A stretch of DNA of 64,000 nt from Amanita rubescens (Eukaryota; Basidiomycota; Agaricomycetes; Agaricales; Amanitaceae), in contig WION01000020.1 in the NCBI GenBank assembly GCA_015039365.1, positions 124,001-188,000 of the forward strand, given 5' to 3'. The notes beneath the pieces are model-generated. The model was not told the DNA's origin. It searched no databases and was given only the letters and a program-made list of their open reading frames with translations. Position 1 is the first letter of the stretch; the number at the start of each line of letters is the position of its first letter. Below are positions 12,670 through 22,561 of the stretch, piece by piece. The translations under genes and the position numbers were made by a program.

Positions 12670-12674
12670 CATGT
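12670..12674. repeat. target site duplication CATGT, left
   Basis: The five bases CATGT directly before the LTR element are repeated directly after it at 16255–16259. Confidence 0.9.
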
Positions 12675-13360
12675 TGTAAGGACGGTGATCCTAATTGGGA
12701 CGGAGCCCGGGAACTAAGCCGCGGATGGGGAAGGACGGAGTATAACGGAGTCCGGGACGTAGTGGGGAAAGGCTAGGCTTCAGCGTGCAAGCTGCGCCGT
12801 GCTAACGTACGTCTTGCCTAAACTTCTGGAGAACGCTCTGGAGTCCGGGATGGAGTCCGGGACCGGAGTCCGAAGGGCGAGCAGTCTGGATGAGGTTGAG
12901 ACGATGAAAGACAGGGAGTCAATACGAGTTGGGGCACAATCCAAGTCGATATTCGGACTGCTGTATGAGTACAAGTGAGGCCTTATATACGTAGTCCGAC
13001 AAGGGGTTCTATGGCCGTGTTCTGATAAGAACAGGAAACTATGGAGATATAGAACAGAAAGTGGAGTTGAGCATATGGTACGAAGGGACAGTGATACCAG
13101 TGATACCCGAGATGAAACAAGAGGTGAAACAAGTATGGAAATACGTAGAAAGGAACTTAGCGAATATGCACGGAGTTGTGACGGAGTTGTGACGGAGTCC
13201 GTCACGGAGTTTGTCACGGAGTTGTCACGGAGTTTTCGGAGTTTTGGCATAGGCTTGATATGAGATGTGACATGGGTGGAAAGTGGTCATGGGTATAGTC
13301 AGGAGTCCATCGGGGTCCGAGGTCGAGGAGTTTGGGTGGAGTCCGGAGCAGGATATGACA
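12675..13360 (-). repeat. LTR (3' LTR in element orientation)
   Basis: 686 bp, apparently identical to 15569–16254. Reading frames inside it are duplicated in both LTRs and are not genes. Confidence 0.93.
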
Positions 13361-13376
13361 GTATTCCCCCTTTAAG
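13361..13376 (-). promoter_or_regulatory. polypurine tract of the LTR element
   Basis: On the minus strand the bases next to the 3' LTR read CTTAAAGGGGGAATAC, a purine-rich plus-strand primer as expected directly upstream of a 3' LTR. This also fixes the orientation of the element. Confidence 0.75.
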
Positions 13377-14342
13377 GCCGAGCCCTCGAGGCCATTATCG
13401 ATGAGAGAGTGGGTACGAGGTCCAGAGTGTCGCAACAAACATTGCCAAAGAGAGAATAAGAGAGGATGAGGGAGGATAAGAGAGGACGTCAGAACAATGA
13501 AGTCCGGAGTTTTTCGGGGTTTTTCGGAGTCCAGAGATGTTCTGTGTGGAGGTCTGGGGATTTCCGGAGTTTTTTCGGGGATTTTCGGAGTTTTTTCGGA
13601 GTTGTTCTGTCAAAGGGAGGTGTTGTATAAGGAGGTGTATGAAGTCTGGAAATTTTCGGAGTTTTTTCGGAGTTTTTCGGGGTTTTTCGGAGTCCAGAGG
13701 ACCATTGGAGATGGAGGCTGGCATTTGGGAGAAGTTGGGGAAGAAGTCGGATGAAAGAAGGAGAAAAAATGGGGTCCGAAGGAGTGTGGGGTAGTAGCTG
13801 AATGGGTCTGGGGTTTTTTTTTCGGGGCTGTCAAGTAAGTCCGAAAATATTCAGTTACGGTAGTCAGATTAACGTCAGAGGCGTCAGGCAGCGCTGAGGT
13901 CAAGGGATAGTAGGTAGTCGGAGCCAGAGATTAGGCTTTGACAAGGGGGGATATCCTAGGGGTGTTGGCACCGTAATATGACAGAGGTCTGGAATATGGT
14001 GATGCTCCATCCGGTCAATCAACGGATTGTGTTGGTGGGGTCATCGGCGTCCGAGAACGAGTGGCAGTTCAGGTCCAACGGAAAGAAGAACAATTCACCT
14101 GGGGTAAGACAACCAGCAAGTTGGCGTCAGATCCATCCACAAGGTGGAGGCAGATAGGTGATATTGGTTGTATAGGGGTGAGAGGCGAAGAGATGGGAAT
14201 GGGGTTGTAACGGAGTCCGAGATAAAAAGGCCGAGATAACAAGCAAGTCCGGGTCGTCGAAAATGGCCACATTGAGGTAACCACTAGCACTGGTGACTGG
14301 AGTCAACGCAACTCCTAGTTAGTGCAATCCAGAGGACGCCAG
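13377..14342 (-). other. non-coding internal region of the LTR element
   Basis: Downstream of gag in element orientation. It consists partly of short degenerate repeats of TTTTTCGGAGT. No pol motif was found, and the reading frames are interrupted. Confidence 0.7.
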
Positions 14343-15536
14343 TTATTCGTCTGAGTCAGATGACTCCAATGGGGTCATATACTCTGATTCGGAGTCCGAA
14401 GTTTTGGAATTTGGGCTGGGGGGTGTGGGGTCTGAAGTTTCAGAGTTTGGACTGGAGGGTGTGGAGTCCGGAATTTCAGGGTTTGGGCTGGACATTGCAA
14501 AGTCCGGAATTTCGGAGTTGGGACTGGAGGGTGTGGAGTCCGAAATTTCGGGGTTTGGACTGGACGGTGCAAAGTCCGGAGTTTCGGGGTTTGGGATTGG
14601 GGAGTTGGGTGATGAATGTGAGACTGAGGAATGAGATCCGGAACTGTGAGTGGAGTGATTGTCAGGGGTAGTGGCAGAATGGTCAGTGTCATTGGCAAGT
14701 TCATTCTTGGTCAACCAATAAGCCTGATCAATTTGTTGGGCCTTGAGACGCATCTTGACAAGTGTCTTCGGCTTGCCACCACGGAGTAATTCAATCCGGA
14801 TACGAGTCGGGAGTCCACGGAAAAAGTGATCACGGAGTGCTGGTTCGTTCCATTCGGTACGAGAAGCGAGTTTGTTGAAGTTGACAATGTATGTAGTGAC
14901 ATGGTGATGATCCTTCATGGTGAGGTTGCTGAGTGCAGTTTCGGCATCCCCACGGAAATCGTAAGGTCCGAAATGGTCCGTGAGCTCTTTGACAAAAGCG
15001 TTAAAATCATAGAGCCAGTCAGGAATGTCATCAATATCACCCATAATGACGGGTTCAAACCAATCTAAAGCCGCGCCTTTGAGGTAAGAGATTGCATAGC
15101 GGACCATCCTTTCATCTTTCCTGAACAAGTCTGGACGGTCCGAGAACACAAGACTGCATGAAACTAGAAATTCTCGGAGTTTGCTGGGGTCCGTGCCATC
15201 AAATGGCTCGGGGTCCGGAATTTCGGCAGATGAAGGGTGCTGGAGTTTTCGGAGTCCACGGTTAAGATTCTGAATGGCGTTGGCTAGTAGGAGGTTGGAA
15301 TTCGGAGGGTTGGTTGGTGGAGGAGGATGGTTGTCTTCTTGGTCGGAGTCCGAGATGTCTGTGTGCACGGAGTTGGGCGATTTCTCACCTTCGGAGCTGG
15401 AGTTTCCGTGTCCAGAAGGAGACAACCTGGGCTTGCCTCTGCGGCGAAAAAGCACTGAGATCGAAGGGGCAGAGACATTGGAGATGGCATAGCGGCCAAT
15501 GAGGGAGGGGCCTGTCTTTGATTGAGTGTTGGGCAT
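14343..15536 (-). CDS. gag: retrotransposon Gag (Ty3/Gypsy type), 397 aa
   Basis: Gag capsid protein of the LTR element. It starts at the first ATG (MPNTQSKTGPSLIGRYAI) only 33 bp after the 5' LTR. The central part is a typical retrotransposon Gag capsid domain: PEPFDGTDPSKLREFLVSC, YLKGAALDWFEP and LRDHFFRGLP. The usual C-terminal zinc knuckle (CCHC) is missing. In its place are about 100 residues of imperfect repeats of the type PSSPNPEIPDSTPSSPN. Without pol the element depends on a helper. The Gag frame itself is uninterrupted. Confidence 0.88.
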   Translation of the reverse strand: MPNTQSKTGPSLIGRYAISNVSAPSISVLFRRRGKPRLSPSGHGNSSSEGEKSPNSVHTDISDSDQEDNHPPPPTNPPNSNLLLANAIQNLNRGLRKLQHPSSAEIPDPEPFDGTDPSKLREFLVSCSLVFSDRPDLFRKDERMVRYAISYLKGAALDWFEPVIMGDIDDIPDWLYDFNAFVKELTDHFGPYDFRGDAETALSNLTMKDHHHVTTYIVNFNKLASRTEWNEPALRDHFFRGLPTRIRIELLRGGKPKTLVKMRLKAQQIDQAYWLTKNELANDTDHSATTPDNHSTHSSGSHSSVSHSSPNSPIPNPETPDFAPSSPNPEISDSTPSSPNSEIPDFAMSSPNPEIPDSTPSSPNSETSDPTPPSPNSKTSDSESEYMTPLESSDSDE

Positions 15537-15568
15537 GAATGGACGCACGCGCACAAGTCCGAATATAC

Positions 15569-16254
15569 TGTAAGGACGGTGATCCTAATTGGGACGGAGC
15601 CCGGGAACTAAGCCGCGGATGGGGAAGGACGGAGTATAACGGAGTCCGGGACGTAGTGGGGAAAGGCTAGGCTTCAGCGTGCAAGCTGCGCCGTGCTAAC
15701 GTACGTCTTGCCTAAACTTCTGGAGAACGCTCTGGAGTCCGGGATGGAGTCCGGGACCGGAGTCCGAAGGGCGAGCAGTCTGGATGAGGTTGAGACGATG
15801 AAAGACAGGGAGTCAATACGAGTTGGGGCACAATCCAAGTCGATATTCGGACTGCTGTATGAGTACAAGTGAGGCCTTATATACGTAGTCCGACAAGGGG
15901 TTCTATGGCCGTGTTCTGATAAGAACAGGAAACTATGGAGATATAGAACAGAAAGTGGAGTTGAGCATATGGTACGAAGGGACAGTGATACCAGTGATAC
16001 CCGAGATGAAACAAGAGGTGAAACAAGTATGGAAATACGTAGAAAGGAACTTAGCGAATATGCACGGAGTTGTGACGGAGTTGTGACGGAGTCCGTCACG
16101 GAGTTTGTCACGGAGTTGTCACGGAGTTTTCGGAGTTTTGGCATAGGCTTGATATGAGATGTGACATGGGTGGAAAGTGGTCATGGGTATAGTCAGGAGT
16201 CCATCGGGGTCCGAGGTCGAGGAGTTTGGGTGGAGTCCGGAGCAGGATATGACA
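15569..16254 (-). repeat. LTR (5' LTR in element orientation)
   Basis: 686 bp, apparently identical to 12675–13360. The first internal bases on the minus strand (GTATATTCGGACTTGTGC) do not begin with the usual TGG of a tRNA-primed site, so the priming mode is not clear. Confidence 0.93.
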
Positions 16255-16259
16255 CATGT
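16255..16259. repeat. target site duplication CATGT, right
   Basis: Partner of 12670–12674. Confidence 0.9.
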
Positions 16260-16564
16260 ACACATTTAGCAGCAATAACTCTACCTCTTCTGCTCACCCC
16301 ATAGCTCCATCCACCGCCTCTCTTCCTTGCCACACCTCAACCCCCAACACATCAGCGTATGAAACCTTGACAAGTGCATCCACAACGAACCGTATTCATT
16401 ATTCTTAATTTCGTTCTTCGCCTCGCAAAAACTGCATCATCACTGCTACTATCAATCCCTTATCTTCATTCTCTGCCATACGCATCGAAATTCCGAGGTT
16501 GAACTCGGGGTAGCACGCCGATCAACACGTTCACAAAGCGTCGTCACTGATCAAACAAACAACA
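16260..16564. other. no supported gene
   Basis: Pyrimidine-rich flank of the LTR element, continuing the sequence interrupted at 12674. Nothing recognisable. Confidence 0.5.
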
Positions 16565-17105
16565 CTATGTTTGATTGCAGTATATCCTGTCCGCTTCTCA
16601 ACAGATTCCTTCAATTAGGTCCCGATTTAAAGCGTTTTCGACGCCATGTCATCCGTTTAACAAGCAGTGTCCTCGTTTGTCCGTGATTCGATGTTTTCTG
16701 CTGCAAACAGGTATGTTTGATTGCAGTATATCTCGTCCGCTTCTCAACAGATTTCCTTCAACCAGGTCCTGAGTTCAAGTGTTTTCGACGCTCCTTTTAG
16801 CCATATCATCCGTTTGACAAGATGTGTCCTTGTTTGTCCACGATTCAAGTATGTCACTTGATTGCAGTATCGACGCTCCTTTTAGCCATGTCATCCGTTT
16901 AACAAGCGGTGTCCTTGTTCATCCGTGATTTGATGTTTTCTACTGGAGACAGCCTTATATTTGATAATCATCCATTTCTCAACAGATTTACTTTAACCAG
17001 GTCCGGAATTAAAGCATTTTTGACACTCTTTTTGGCCATACCATCTGCTTGACAAGCAGTGCCCCCATTCATCTGCAATTCAACATTTTCCATTTGAGAT
17101 AGGTA
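16565..17105. repeat. tandem repeat, about 150-bp units
   Basis: About four diverged units, each with a GTATGTTTGATTGCAG-like piece, CTCAACAGATT, CGACGCTCCTTTTAGCCAT and CATCCGTTTAACAAGC. The GTATGT to GCAG piece resembles a minimal intron but is too short to be one. Confidence 0.65.
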
Positions 17106-17329
17106 TATTTGATAGCAGATGGTGTCTGAAAGGGCTACTAGTACTCTATATACCTAAGTAATGCTGACTGTGTGCCGTCAAAAGACATGCCTATACCCTA
17201 CTAATTAAGTGCAAACCCGCCTACTACCTGCACCCACACCCACACCCACATCCATGTAACCCATTATGGGTTGGGGTAACACATGACTTACCTGTGGGTT
17301 ACCTGTGCACATGCCTAATCCAGGCAAAT

Positions 17330-18060
17330 AAGGTAGACAAATTATAAGACCTGGTAATGCCTGTTATCCTGGTTGCAGAGTGGGAACCGTTGATCTCCTC
17401 TTGCAAGAGTGGCAAGGAATGTACATATCAGTGGAAAATCCTCCAATACATTAAGGAATGATAAGCTCTGATAATACCTTATGCTGGAGTAACATACTGG
17501 GAATTGGAGGATCCTTCAATGGAATTCAGACAAATGAATTGTAAGCCCTGATAGTGTCTTATATAGCAGCTACAGACAGGAATTCATTGACCATATCCTA
17601 CAAGAATGACAAGTAGTTATGCCAGACCCTGGCCAGGGTATATTAGCAGATACAATTCAGATAAACAAATGGTAAAATCTGATAATGTGTTATATTGTGG
17701 CTACAGAGTGGAATTAGTTGATCAACAAGTTGTCTTCCAATGAAGTTCTGACAAACAGATTATAATATCTTATCCAGCAGTAGCAGAGTTATAACTGTTG
17801 GTAACTTCCTACAAGTCTGTCATGCAAGGTATCAATACAAGATCCTCCAATGCAATTCAGATATATTATTTGTAAGTCCTGATAATATCATAAATAGCAG
17901 CTACAGACAGGAATTTATTGACCACAACCTACAAGAGTGATGGATTATGTATCATTTCATGATCATTTGTTGCAAGCCTTTGAATGATAGATAAGTCCTG
18001 ATAACACCTTATATAGTAAAGGCAGGGTGGGAACTATTGATCAGAGCTATCTATTTATAC
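17330..18060. repeat. degenerate tandem repeats
   Basis: Recurring blocks contain TAAGTCCTGATAATA, CTTATATAGCAGCTACAGAC and AGGAATTCATTGACC. They are strongly diverged and no coding frame is seen. Confidence 0.55.
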
Positions 18061-19103
18061 CAGACACCAGCCGAAAACCTGATGTCACAGTATGGAATGC
18101 ATGTTGACTCGTTGAAGGTCTGTATGGTGTTTTGATCACTTTCCATATCCAGTATAGGGCTTTCGCACGATCTGTAATAGGTAAGAACACATGCCCATCG
18201 ATAAATCGATAACTTGCCATCTCAAAGTTGTAGGTCTGGTTTTAGTTTCAATCTCACCTCCAATTGCCTTATCTTCATTGTAGATGAAGCGGTCAGCTCT
18301 TAAAAGGCACTCGGGGATATCCAAGAAGACAATTGTCCACAGAACCCGAATCGGTGGGCGGGACTCGACTGTTATTGCATCTGGAAAACAAAATGAGCGG
18401 GAAGTGGCAGCGCAAGAGAGGCGCCGCGATGTTATCAAAGGCAAGTCATCTTTTCAATCTACATTTAAAATATTTACCATGGAGTTTCATAGATCTATGG
18501 GATGAAGATCGTCAAGCTGTTGCCCAAATGGACGTAGCAATGCATGGAACTTCGGACGATGTCAATTCGGTCGCCAATACCATAGCGCTGGGGGAGGAGG
18601 GCATCGAAATGAGCCACGAAGGCGGCGAATTCGAGGTTTTTGAAAATTTGGCAAGAGACATTGCCCTGTCGACAGGCTAGTGCGTACATCTTGTTCTCTC
18701 AAAGTTCAACCACATATGAATTGATTATCCAGCCGGAGGGTTGATACCCGTACGAGGCGTGATCGAACCGAACTCAAGACGGAACACTGGCTAATGCAAA
18801 TTGACAAGCTTGTAAACGCATACCTCGGCTTTCAGTCCAACCGCGGATTCGACGGCCTAGCAGATGCTGAACAACCCGCAGCAGCATCAAGTGAATCTGA
18901 GATCACAATCGAAGTTGTCGACTTATTCTGTGCGTTTCTCCCTTGTCACCAGCTCACTCTTAGCATGCGACCCTTTATATCTAGTCCGAAAGACAGTTTC
19001 TCTCCCAGTTGCTGTAGGCGAAGTTTTTCCAAATGAAACTCTCCTTCGCAATGGCTACCTTGGTTGTTCCCCCCTTGGGCCAACAGTGGCAATTACAGTC
19101 CGG

Positions 19104-19500
19104 TGAAACGATCAGAAGAAGGCCGATGCGGAAGTGCGTTCGGCCAAAGGGACTACGGAGGTCAGTCCGAAGGGAGTCTCGGGTGCAGAGAGGGTGCCAA
19201 AGATGAAGGTGAACGAGTGGAAGGTGTCCGAAGCACCGAGGAACGAAGGGAATGGAAGGAATCGAACTCGGAACGAAGCTGGGGTAATAATTCGCTAACT
19301 ACAACTATGTACACAATGGTATATATACTACGGAGGCACGAGGTGACCATGTGATGAATCCTGTGCCGAGTCCGAGGCCTGTGCATGCGTCCGAACACAA
19401 ACGATCATCCTCTGGGATCGAGCATAGGCTCGGAGTGCTTCGGGGAGCTTCGGAAGGTTTCGGAGATCGGTTCCAATGTAGCCGGAATCGGCTCGTTACA
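19104..19500. mobile_element. solo-LTR-like insertion 1 (397 bp)
   Basis: Starts TGAAACG and ends CTCGTTACA (TG…CA ends). It is flanked by the direct 4-bp repeat CCGG at 19100–19103 and 19501–19504 and interrupts exon 4 of the KDZ transposase. The last 20 bases closely match the end of insertion 2. A TATATATAC stretch in the middle would suit an LTR promoter. No coding capacity. Confidence 0.7.
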
Positions 19501-20574
19501 CCGGTCTCTGGACACATATTGGCAGATCCATCGAACCTGCCCTAGATTCAGTGTCGAGGCACTGTCAAAGACGTTATGTCACATAATGTATGTTATAGAT
19601 CCTTTTCAAAGTTGCCACGCTAACCACTCCATTAGGTCCCATTTCAACCCTACCTTCAGAAGCAACTCATTGACGCATTCGATGTTCACCTAGAGATATG
19701 CCGTCGCGTAGACAGGAAATTAAATGAGAAACTTGAATATCTCACCCCTGCCATCCGCCTTGCACGCCGCTGTCCGCTCTGCTTCTATAAGGTCCAAGAC
19801 GAGCCAAATTTGGACTTTTCTGTCTTAGTCTCCATGGATGGGAACAATTCCCTTAAGCGGATAGGTGCCACTGTTCGGGAGCGTGAGGATTTATTTGATT
19901 CTAGGACAATAGATTCGGATCGATGGATTACAGCCAAAGAGGTGGACCAATTCAAAAACGAAGTTGCAGAGGTTTTTCCCACATCATTCAATAGGGAATA
20001 CAGCTGATCGTTTGACAGGGACCCGAGAGAGGGGCATTAAACAATTTTGGTCAAGATGAAGCTAGTCTAGTACCACCCACCAATGACGAATCGACGTGCG
20101 CCGATCGATGGAAAAATGCGGGTCCCGAACAACGCAAGCGTATGTTTTCACTGTTTGAGGAAACAGGAATATTTATTGCTGCCTGCCGTCATCGTACTAT
20201 TCTATATGCTTGCGACATGATCAAGAGCAGCGAGCTGTAAGTATTTTCTTCCATTTTAATCAATGCTACTAATTTAGCTTTGTTTCAGAGCCAAATACCC
20301 CTTGGCGATCGTAAATCGGTTGATGAACGAGGTGGGAGATAACATAGGCTGCGCTTACGACATCGGGTGTACGTTCCAGAAAACCGTTCAGAACAGCACA
20401 CTTGGTGACCGTGCCCAAGCATCTGGACTCCGCTTTATGGTTGGAGCGTTTCATGGTTATGCACATAACCGTGGATGCCAGTTGAAGTGGCACCCATTGT
20501 ATATGAAAGGGACTGGCCGTACTGAAGGGGAAGGATGTGAACACGTGTTCTCATCATCAAATGATTTAGCCCGT

Positions 20575-20921
20575 TGTAACAACGAAACGGAGACTGTGGT
20601 GTGCAGTCTCCGATGATCCGATGCGGCCGATGGAGTTCGGCAGCACCAAAGGGTGCTCGTCCACTTCGGTCGCACTCGTCGGGGCTCGGGAATAGTGAAC
20701 TCAAGTGAGGGGTAGTAAAAGCTTTATAACAAACTATCTAAGACATGACTATATATGTACGACATGCCTCGTGTACTACGTGTGTCCGATCCGAAACGGT
20801 TGAGTCCGACACATCGGAGCTGTCGGAAGTTGTCGGAACCGTCGGAACAGGGTCCCGAGGTCGAGGGTTCGAGTCCGCGATGAGGTAGTGAGTACAACGT
20901 ACCCGGAATCGGTACGTTACA
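20575..20921. mobile_element. solo-LTR-like insertion 2 (347 bp)
   Basis: Starts TGTAACAACG and ends GTACGTTACA, so the ends form a short inverted repeat. It is flanked by CCGT (20571–20574) and CCAT (20922–20925), a 4-bp duplication with one difference. Its end CCGGAATCGG…CGTTACA is shared with insertion 1, so both belong to one family. It interrupts exon 7 of the KDZ transposase. Confidence 0.65.
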
Positions 20922-22258
20922 CCATAACACACGCCATGCCAGCCGGTTCCATCGACATCAAGCAATCGACGAACATTTTACGTTTTGGGATCAAGATAAA
21001 TATGCATTACTTAGTAAGTGCCGATCATTATGCAAGTAACCTAGCTGATTACTATTTAAAATCAGGCACATTTATCGCAAACCATTACCGAGAAGCTGCT
21101 GAAGTGATCAAAAAGCTTGAAGATGAGCTTTCCATGGATAAGGCGGAACTCAGATGTAGCGACGATGACTTCAAGATTGATTTTGACTCAGAAAAGGAAT
21201 ATTTATCCAATTTAGAAAAGCCTGATCACATCGTTGAAACGAAAAAGGAATATGTCAAATCACTGCGTCAATTGTTTAGGTTCAAGTACGTATATACTAG
21301 TATTACCATATACTTGATTCTCCTTACGCAATTTTTAGGCAAGAGTGGGAAAAAGTCTACAATTCCACTGTCCATGCATGTCGGCAATTGGCCACAATGG
21401 GTGATGATACCGGGATATCTGACGCAAGATATTGTGTGGAAGTTTCATCCGGACAAGTTCAAAATGCCGAGGCCCTAGTTACGCTCTATGAAATGATGCT
21501 AGGGGTGTCCGAACGATGGACAGAGGAGTCCGCCGAGTACAAACAATACTATAAAGAGAATATTGAAACAAGATTCCGGAAGACGGTTGATGAATTAGAA
21601 CGGCTGGTAGTCATGAGAATTTCCGAATTAAGCAAGATGAAGAATCCAGAAATAGGTGTGATTGTCTCCGGTGCTGCGTTTATTGTTTATACCTAAAGCA
21701 TCACATTTGCTGTTGTTGGATCCACCTGCTCCAATCGTCAGCTGGCGGGAAATTGCCGAGTACACGTTCATCGGAGAATTCGACATTCTCCGCATTGCCC
21801 GGTCCGACATCCGAAAGGAGAGATGGACTCTGAAAGCTAACCGTGATGCAGCCGTTAAATATTTCAAATTGTGTCGAGCGCAGGAGGAGATCCAGCGACT
21901 AAACATTGAGGTGTGCCGGCTCTTGGCTTTCATCCGTGAAGAGACAAGGCATACAAAGCACGTTATTGAGCAATTATCCATCAACGATCCACATTTGGCA
22001 GATGAGCTACGTAGGAGATGGACCTTGCGTTCATCTGTGAATGCGGTGCATTTGCAACGGCTCCAAATCCTTCAATCCAAAGCATATTATACCGGTTGCC
22101 GGGATTACGGTGACGCTGCGGGAGTTTTACAGTTTACGAGCAACTCCGATTTGCAGGGAATTGCTCAATTGGAGCAGAACGATCAGGTTGCAGCAGAAAA
22201 TGCACAGGAAAGAGACTTTGAATATATTGCAAATTTTGTAGCCAGTATCGTCGACTAA

Positions 22259-22561
22259 TCTAGTTATATTGCGTCATACCATAATATGTGTAATATGTAT
22301 CAGATTCTAATATTGATAATGTTGCGGGTCAAAGGATGGATTGATTGCTGTGTGTACGTGCCCCAGAGGATATCCAGCAGCATGTACAAAGGGGCAAGTA
22401 GCAGGATATGGCCCTGCATGCAGCAGTGTCTGGTGAACAAATGTTTTGTTGATGCGAGGTCGGCAGCTTGGTTGACTCTTTTGAATGCGAGACGACTCTC
22501 GCCCACTGTTGACCGCTGCCAGACTCACCTGTTGACAGTCTTAAGTCAATAGACTAAAGAT
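22259..22561. other. no supported gene
   Basis: Intergenic DNA between the KDZ stop and the next gene in the same orientation. No terminal inverted repeat of the KDZ element was recognised here. Confidence 0.45.

Larger units (their letters stand above)
12675..16254 (-). mobile_element. gag-only LTR retrotransposon (3,580 bp)
   Basis: Two 686-bp direct repeats (12675–13360 and 15569–16254) start TGTAAGGACGG and end GATATGACA on the plus strand and appear identical throughout. They are flanked by a perfect 5-bp duplication, CATGT. The coding strand is minus. The only large reading frame is a Ty3/Gypsy-type Gag (15536–14343). No protease, reverse transcriptase, RNase H or integrase motif is present in the remaining roughly 1 kb. 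Apparently identical LTRs suggest a recent insertion, so the element must have been mobilised by another element's Pol. The whole element is rich in GGAGTCCG and CGGAGTT motifs. Confidence 0.9.
18284..22258 (+). pseudogene. KDZ (Kyakuja-Dileera-Zisupton) transposase, split by two insertions
   Basis: Transposase of a KDZ DNA transposon. Exons: 18284–18440, 18493–18679, 18733–18929, 18985–19591, 19636–19971, 20019–20236, 20289–21013, 21066–21285, 21339–21655, 21699–22258. Landmarks include GYLGCSPLGPTVAI, VSMDGNNSLKRIG, ADRWKNAGPEQRK, CAYDIGCTFQKT, GAFHGYAHNRGCQ and GEGCEHVFSSSN, then a C-terminal helical part (FKLCRAQEEIQRLNIEVCR). Exons 4 and 7 are interrupted by two small elements at 19104–19500 and 20575–20921. 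Leaving them out with one 4-bp target copy each, all ten exons are in phase and give 923 codons before the stop. The first intron (18441–18492) starts GCAAGT. A linker near 21656–21698 looks shorter than I expect for the family. The start at 18284 is the first plausible ATG; an upstream exon is possible. Confidence 0.85.

Noticed and set aside
12780..16144. Identical long open frames at 12780–13250 and 15674–16144 on the minus strand
   Set aside because: They lie at equal positions inside the two LTRs and are duplicated only because the LTRs are. No domain and no expected LTR coding function.
20860..20885. tRNA B-box-like GGGTTCGAGTCC inside insertion 2
   Set aside because: No A box at the right distance, no cloverleaf can be drawn, and the related insertion 1 lacks it. 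A tRNA-derived SINE is therefore not supported.
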